Positions 6,834-10,142 of a stretch of 10,142 nt of DNA are shown here, piece after piece; position 1 is the stretch's first letter, and each line of letters starts with the position of its first letter. Both the position numbers and the translations under genes were made by a program. The DNA comes from an uncultured Clostridia bacterium (lineage in GTDB: Bacteria; Bacillota; Clostridia; Oscillospirales; Ruminococcaceae): assembly GCA_937901805.1 (NCBI GenBank), contig CALDJI010000309.1, forward strand, positions 1-10,142, given 5' to 3'. The notes under the pieces were generated by a model. It saw nothing but the letters and a program-made list of their open reading frames with translations, had not been told where the DNA came from and did not search any database.

Positions 6834-8330
6834 ATGAATTTATCTGGCCTGTCTGCAAAAATCAGAGCAAAAGTGGGCGGTGAAGGCGGACGCTTTGCAG
6901 GAGATCTGGGGTTTAAGGCGGTCACGGAGCTCTGCAATGCGCTCTTTGGGATTTTGACCTTTGCCATCCTCTCCCGTCTGCTCTCCAAAAGCGATTATGC
7001 AGTTGTCAACCAGACCATTGCGATCAGTTCCCTGATCGCACCGATTATTCTTTTGAAAATGAACAGTGCATTCTGCGTCTTTCTTGCCGGGGAAACCGAT
7101 CGGGGTATCCTGAAATCCCGCTTTTTTTCCGTCTTTGTAGTAAGCCTTCCCTTTTGTGCGCTGGTTCTGGCCATCATGTGGGCGTTTGGAAACAGTTTTT
7201 CCCAGCTCATGTTCAGCACGCCGGAGTATGGGCAGGTTACCCCCCTGATGGCGTCCTATTTTGTCCTGCTCTCTCTCTCTTCTCTGGTGCAGACCTTTTA
7301 TCAGGCTATCAACCGGCAAAAAAAATCCAACGTCTTTATTATCCTCCGCGTTGGACTGACCACTTTGGGATTCGCCGCACTCTCCCTGGTTCCCGGGTGG
7401 TTTACCCTTCCGGCGGCGTTGTTTTCCTATGTTATCATCGAGGGGATTGTATTTCTTTTCTCTTTCTTCTGTCTGCTTTGGGATTTCCATGGAATTTCCT
7501 TCCATTTGGAATTTCTCCCGCTTGCTGAGTATTACCGGTATGCCCTTCCGCTGATGCCCTTTGCCATCATGGGCTGGATTAACAGTTTCATCGGGCGTTT
7601 TATCCTCAATCACCTGATGGATTTGGAAAATTCGGGTATTTTCAGCTTCGATTCTGCGCTCATCTCCAGGGCGTTTTTTATCAATGCCGTCATTGTCTAT
7701 ACGATTTTCCCCTATATCGCCAAATTCTGGAACGAGGGGGATAAGGCAAAAGTGGTCTCCTATCTGCGCAAAGCGACAAATATCGGCGTCTTCTTTGCCC
7801 TTCCCCTGACCTTCGGCATTGTGGCGGTCGCCCCCACCATTGTCGAAATCCTCTCCGGAGGAAATTACCCTGCCGATCGGCTTTTGCTGGGGATTATCTG
7901 CTTTGCGAACCTCTTTTTGATGCTTTACACCATTTACTCTTTCCTCATTGATCTCTCCCGGCGCACCATGTTGTATAATGTCATTTTCCTGATTTCTTCC
8001 CTGATCAACGTTGGATTGAACTATCTGCTGATCCCTCTGTGGGGTCTATATGGCGCCGGTGCCGCTATGTTGATTTCCTATATCATCCAATTCTTTTTAA
8101 CCCTGTTGATTGGGAACCGCGCCGCCGGACTCCGAATTTCAGTGGACTGGCCGTTTATAGTGCGTTCCCTGGTTTGCTCCCTTTTTATGTTCTTAGTCTG
8201 CCTGTTTGTCTACGGAAACGGGGGATTTCTGCGCTGCCTTGTAACCGTATTTGTTGGTTGTATCGTTTACTTTTCCACCAGCTATGCCTGGGCAAGGCTG
8301 ACAAGGCGCTCCCTTATTTGGGACAATTAA
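6834..8330 (+). CDS. Wzx-type polysaccharide flippase (MOP superfamily)
   Basis: This 498-residue polytopic membrane protein is predicted to flip the undecaprenyl-linked repeat unit across the cytoplasmic membrane. After a polar N-terminus (about 1-25) come repeated hydrophobic segments across the whole length, about 12-14 by eye. Family-like features include the opening GILTFAILSRLLSKSDYAVVNQ (39-60), FYQAINRQKK (145-154) at a cytoplasmic turn, RFILNHLMDLENSGIFSF (about 235-252), and a Gly/Pro-containing LNYLLIPLWGLYGAGAAM in the C-terminal half. These fit the oligosaccharide-flippase/MurJ-MATE-like fold (polysaccharide biosynthesis families). Substrate cannot be read. It is the last gene of the operon, separated from rfbC by 117 bases and followed at once by a strong terminator. 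It completes a Wzx/Wzy-dependent set with the Wzy-like gene at 879. Confidence 0.88.
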   Translation: MNLSGLSAKIRAKVGGEGGRFAGDLGFKAVTELCNALFGILTFAILSRLLSKSDYAVVNQTIAISSLIAPIILLKMNSAFCVFLAGETDRGILKSRFFSVFVVSLPFCALVLAIMWAFGNSFSQLMFSTPEYGQVTPLMASYFVLLSLSSLVQTFYQAINRQKKSNVFIILRVGLTTLGFAALSLVPGWFTLPAALFSYVIIEGIVFLFSFFCLLWDFHGISFHLEFLPLAEYYRYALPLMPFAIMGWINSFIGRFILNHLMDLENSGIFSFDSALISRAFFINAVIVYTIFPYIAKFWNEGDKAKVVSYLRKATNIGVFFALPLTFGIVAVAPTIVEILSGGNYPADRLLLGIICFANLFLMLYTIYSFLIDLSRRTMLYNVIFLISSLINVGLNYLLIPLWGLYGAGAAMLISYIIQFFLTLLIGNRAAGLRISVDWPFIVRSLVCSLFMFLVCLFVYGNGGFLRCLVTVFVGCIVYFSTSYAWARLTRRSLIWDN

Positions 8331-8335
8331 ATAAG

Positions 8336-8373
8336 AAGCTGGGATCCGGAGTTGATAAGATCCCAGCTTTTTT
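8336..8373 (+). terminator. Rho-independent terminator of the polysaccharide operon
   Basis: A perfect 11-bp stem, AAGCTGGGATC (8336-8346) with GATCCCAGCTT (8359-8369), has a 12-base loop and a run of six T at 8368-8373. It begins 5 bases after the flippase stop codon, so it closes the operon and separates it from the antiporter gene. Confidence 0.92.
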
Positions 8374-8393
8374 ATTATTTCTTTTATTTTCTG

Positions 8394-8422
8394 TGTACTT
8401 TATCATGATAAAGTGTTATAAT
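8394..8422 (+). promoter_or_regulatory. Candidate sigma-70-type promoter with extended -10
   Basis: A consensus -10, TATAAT, at 8417-8422 is preceded by TG at 8414-8415 (extended -10, TGTTATAAT). At a 17-base spacing the -35 region is TGTACT (8394-8399), a poor match, which an extended -10 can compensate for. Transcription would start near 8429-8430, giving an untranslated leader of about 150 bases before the antiporter start. It lies after the operon terminator in an AT-rich stretch. Confidence 0.6.
8397..8414. promoter_or_regulatory. Perfect 18-bp palindrome, likely operator
   Basis: ACTTTATCATGATAAAGT is identical to its reverse complement over all 18 bases. It fills the spacer between the -35 position and the -10 box of the candidate promoter. 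This is the classic position for a dimeric repressor that blocks RNA polymerase. The regulator is unknown, and I do not match the site to a named consensus. As an RNA hairpin it would have no loop, so DNA binding is the better reading. Confidence 0.55.
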
Positions 8423-8473
8423 CATATCGTTCATTTGGCTTTACAAACAAAAAATGTACGGTTTGCGGAATCC

Positions 8474-8514
8474 TGCCCGGCTCTTTTAAAATTTTGATTG
8501 ACGGGCATGTTTTT
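8474..8514 (+). other. Leader hairpin followed by a T run (possible attenuator)
   Basis: TGCCCG (8474-8479) can pair with CGGGCA (8502-8507) across an AT-rich 22-base loop, and five T follow at 8510-8514. A transcript from the promoter at 8394-8422 would cross it before reaching the antiporter gene. The stem is only 6 bp and the loop is large, so it may be a weak terminator/attenuator or chance. Confidence 0.25.
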
Positions 8515-8525
8515 GTACCCTGCAC

Positions 8526-8547
8526 ATTAAGATTATATTAAGATTAT
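8526..8547 (+). repeat. Perfect 11-bp tandem direct repeat (response-regulator-type site)
   Basis: ATTAAGATTAT occurs twice without a gap, at 8526-8536 and 8537-8547. The 11-base period puts both copies on the same face of the helix. That is how OmpR/PhoB-family response regulators bind, and the spacing ATTAAG-N5-ATTAAG resembles the published CiaR site TTTAAG-N5-TTTAAG of Streptococcus pneumoniae. It ends 7 bases before a possible -10 box (8555-8560). Which regulator binds, if any, is unknown. Confidence 0.55.
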
Positions 8548-8554
8548 CACACTC

Positions 8555-8560
8555 TATAAA
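8555..8560 (+). promoter_or_regulatory. Possible second -10 box, TATAAA
   Basis: TATAAA lies just downstream of the tandem repeat, with no recognisable -35, as expected of an activator-dependent promoter. The drawback is that transcription would start near 8567, leaving only part of the AAAGGA ribosome binding site (8565-8570) on the message. TATATT at 8534-8539, inside the repeat, is an alternative. Confidence 0.25.
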
Positions 8561-8582
8561 GCGGAAAGGAACGGTGCTGCCA

Positions 8583-10007
8583 ATGGTTCAAATGATGCTG
8601 CTGTGTGCAGTCGGCCTGCTCGCTTGCGTCAGTTCAAGCAAGTTGCTGTACAAACTGGGGATTCCAACCCTGATTCTCTTTATCGGGATTGGGATGCTGG
8701 CCGGTTCTGACGGACCGGGAGGGTTTTACTTTGACAACTATGAACTTGCACAGCAGATCTGCTCTGTCGGGCTTGTATTTATTATGTTTTATGGAGGATT
8801 TGGCACCAATTTCAAAATGGCCAAACCAGTTCTTCCGCAATCCATTCTCATGTCTACTTTGGGGGTTATTATCACAGCTCTGCTTACCGGGCTGTTCTGC
8901 CGCTTTCTGCTTGGCATGTCTCTGATGGAGGGGCTCCTGGTCGGATCGGTCGTAGGCTCCACAGACGCCGCTTCTGTCTTTGCCATTCTACGTTCCAGGA
9001 ACCTGAACCTCAAGGGAGGCCTCGCCTCTCTTTTGGAAATCGAAAGTGGAAGCAACGATCCTATTGCCTATATGCTGACCATCACGATCTTGTCCTTTTT
9101 ATCCCCGCAGGATACCACGCCCATTTTTAAAACAGTCCTTTTGCAGATCCTGTTTGGGCTCTTAATCGGTGTGATTTTGGGAAAACTCTCCGCCTGCATT
9201 CTTCGGAAAATCAGCTTTGAAATTACCGGGCTATACTATATTTTTGTCATTGCCATCGCCATGCTTGGCTATTCTCTCAGCGAAACCCTGGGCGGAAATG
9301 GTTACCTGAGCGTTTATCTTGTCGGAATCATTTTAGGAAACAGCAAAATCATGCATAAACGGAGTTTAGTTCACTTTTTTGACGGTCTTTCCTGGATTAT
9401 GCAGATTCTTTTGTTTTTTACCATTGGCCTGCTCTCTTTTCCCTCACAAATCCCCGCTATCCTGTGGACCGGTATCGCTGTGTGGGCTTTTATGACCTTT
9501 TTCGCACGTCCTATCGCCACATTTGGCATTTTGAGTTTTTTCCACACCCCGTTCAAACAGCAGCTTTTGGTTTCCTGGGTCGGTTTGCGCGGCGCCGCCT
9601 CTATTGTATTTGCCATCTACGCCATGACTATGGGGATTGGCCTGAAATCCGACTTGTTCCATATCGTCTTTTTTGTCGCCATGCTCTCCGTATTGGTTCA
9701 GGGAACCTTAATTCCCCCAATTGCCAAAAAGCTCGATTTGGTGGATGAGGAGACAACGGTCTTTAAAACCTTTACCGACTATCAGGAGGAACTTGGGACG
9801 CGCCTTTTGGAATTCACCATTCCAAAAGGACATCGGTTTTCTGGAAAAAGCATCATGGACGCCAATATCCCCGAGGATATTCTGGTCGTCATGATTAAAC
9901 GGGGCAAGGAGGTTGTGATCCCGAAAGGTTCCACTCTCCTGCAATCGGGGGATGTCCTTGTCCTCAGCGGGAACCGTTTTGAAGATCTGCCCGAATTGGA
10001 AGCATAA
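8583..10007 (+). CDS. CPA1-type K+ (or Na+)/H+ antiporter with C-terminal RCK_C domain
   Basis: This 474-residue membrane protein exchanges cytoplasmic K+ or Na+ for protons, in the style of NhaP2/CvrA. About 12 hydrophobic segments cover residues 1-380. Ion-binding landmarks are VVGSTDAASVFAIL (T127, D128) and EIESGSNDPIAYML (N158-D159, the ND pair of CPA1 antiporters), with SWVGLRGAASIVFA at 331-344. After a linker (381-405), residues about 408-464 form a TrkA-C/RCK_C regulatory domain. In Firmicutes such domains often bind c-di-AMP or other ligands; here that is only a possibility. The start is uncertain. AAAGGA (8565-8570) is 12 bases from ATG 8583, slightly long, but only 3 from the in-frame GTG 8574, which is too short. 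ATG 8592 also exists but has no site of its own. The gene has its own control region and is independent of the polysaccharide operon. Confidence 0.92.
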   Translation: MVQMMLLCAVGLLACVSSSKLLYKLGIPTLILFIGIGMLAGSDGPGGFYFDNYELAQQICSVGLVFIMFYGGFGTNFKMAKPVLPQSILMSTLGVIITALLTGLFCRFLLGMSLMEGLLVGSVVGSTDAASVFAILRSRNLNLKGGLASLLEIESGSNDPIAYMLTITILSFLSPQDTTPIFKTVLLQILFGLLIGVILGKLSACILRKISFEITGLYYIFVIAIAMLGYSLSETLGGNGYLSVYLVGIILGNSKIMHKRSLVHFFDGLSWIMQILLFFTIGLLSFPSQIPAILWTGIAVWAFMTFFARPIATFGILSFFHTPFKQQLLVSWVGLRGAASIVFAIYAMTMGIGLKSDLFHIVFFVAMLSVLVQGTLIPPIAKKLDLVDEETTVFKTFTDYQEELGTRLLEFTIPKGHRFSGKSIMDANIPEDILVVMIKRGKEVVIPKGSTLLQSGDVLVLSGNRFEDLPELEA

Positions 10008-10047
10008 CAATAGGCCTTACAGGGGGACTGTAAGGCCTATTGTTATG
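10003..10047. terminator. Perfect 20-bp inverted repeat, probable bidirectional terminator
   Basis: CATAACAATAGGCCTTACAG (10003-10022) is exactly complementary to 10028-10047 across a GGGGA loop. Allowing one G-T pair it reaches 10001-10049. The antiporter stop codon (10005-10007) is inside the left arm. On both strands the GC core is followed by a T-rich TATTGTTATG, so it can end transcription in either direction. The T tract is interrupted and lies within the stem, so it is not a textbook single-direction terminator. Confidence 0.75.
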
Positions 10048-10142
10048 TTCCTATGCTGTTTTATAAACCGCCTGGTCAGACAGGAAACAGCAATTCCTGT
10101 AGAGGTGGCAAATAATACTACCAAAAAGACAGCGGAATGCAG
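10017..10142 (-). CDS. Possible convergent gene, C-terminal end only (unrecognised, membrane-like)
   Basis: On the minus strand one frame is open from the right edge to TAA at 10019-10017, giving 41 residues. It begins with a hydrophobic stretch, SAVFLVVLFATSTGIAVSC, and then a basic segment, TRRFIKQHR. That looks like a last transmembrane helix and cytoplasmic tail, as in acyltransferase or other polytopic membrane proteins. It would end 9 bases beyond the antiporter stop, with its last residues encoded inside the shared hairpin. A 41-residue open frame is easily found by chance, so the call rests on its protein-like character and on the bidirectional terminator. No family can be named. Confidence 0.35.
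   Translation of the reverse strand: MHSAVFLVVLFATSTGIAVSCLTRRFIKQHRNITIGLTVPL

Noticed and set aside
6840..7613. Minus-strand open frame opposite the flippase gene, about 257 codons
   Set aside because: The product is rich in Lys, Gln, Arg and Gly, as expected from the complement of a hydrophobic membrane protein gene. It is not a credible protein.
8454..8489. Eleven-codon mini-frame in the antiporter leader (possible leader peptide)
   Set aside because: It has no ribosome binding site, only an A-rich stretch, and no run of a single amino acid codon that would point to translational attenuation.
8039..8497. Plus-strand open frame running from inside the flippase gene through the terminator
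   Set aside because: It starts out of frame in the flippase gene, has no ribosome binding site, and reads through a strong intrinsic terminator.
8498..8503. TTGACG as a -35 box
   Set aside because: It is a good -35 match, but the sequence 16-18 bases downstream (around TGCACA) has no resemblance to a -10 box.
8430..8582. Possible c-di-AMP (ydaO) riboswitch before a K+ transporter gene
   Set aside because: The leader has a suitable length and the gene type fits, but I do not see the conserved ydaO sequence blocks or stems. Only one weak hairpin is present.
10080..10100. Inverted repeat ACAGGAA / TTCCTGT near the right edge
   Set aside because: It is a 7-bp stem without a T run and lies inside the possible minus-strand coding sequence. 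It may be chance.
1..10142. Mobile elements, CRISPR arrays, tRNA or rRNA genes
   Set aside because: I saw no transposase-like protein, spaced repeats or RNA gene signature anywhere in the window.

Overview
The window reads as the downstream part of a cell-surface polysaccharide locus, followed by a separately transcribed monovalent cation/proton antiporter. The strong AGGAGG-type ribosome binding sites, overlapping reading frames, roughly balanced base composition (judged by eye) and protein sequence style suggest a Gram-positive anaerobe of the Clostridia (Firmicutes/Bacillota). That placement is an inference; there is no rRNA or other marker here.

Region 1 (about 1-8330, all + strand) is a tightly packed operon. 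In order it holds the tail of an unidentified upstream gene, a family 2 glycosyltransferase, an O-antigen ligase/Wzy-type membrane protein, rfbA, rfbD, rfbB, a second family 2 glycosyltransferase of rhamnosyltransferase type, rfbC, and a Wzx-type flippase. Several junctions overlap by 1-4 bases (ATGA, TGATG, TAATG), which implies translational coupling. RfbA, RfbB, RfbC and RfbD together make dTDP-L-rhamnose from glucose-1-phosphate and dTTP. The glycosyltransferases would use this and other sugar nucleotides to build a lipid-linked repeat unit. Wzx would flip the unit across the membrane, and the Wzy/WaaL-family protein would polymerise or ligate it outside. A clear intrinsic terminator closes the operon at 8336-8373. 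The operon promoter lies upstream of the window.

Region 2 (8331-8582) is a 252-base gene-free control region. It holds the operon terminator, a candidate extended -10 promoter with a perfect 18-bp palindrome in its spacer, a hairpin followed by a short T run, and a perfect 11-bp tandem direct repeat just upstream of the next gene.

Region 3 (8583-10142) is a CPA1-type K+ or Na+/H+ antiporter with a C-terminal RCK_C/TrkA-C domain. It is followed by a perfect 20-bp inverted repeat that is probably a bidirectional terminator. A possible convergent minus-strand gene runs off the right edge. I found no mobile element, CRISPR array, RNA gene or clearly new system; the most unusual material is the regulatory DNA in front of the antiporter.
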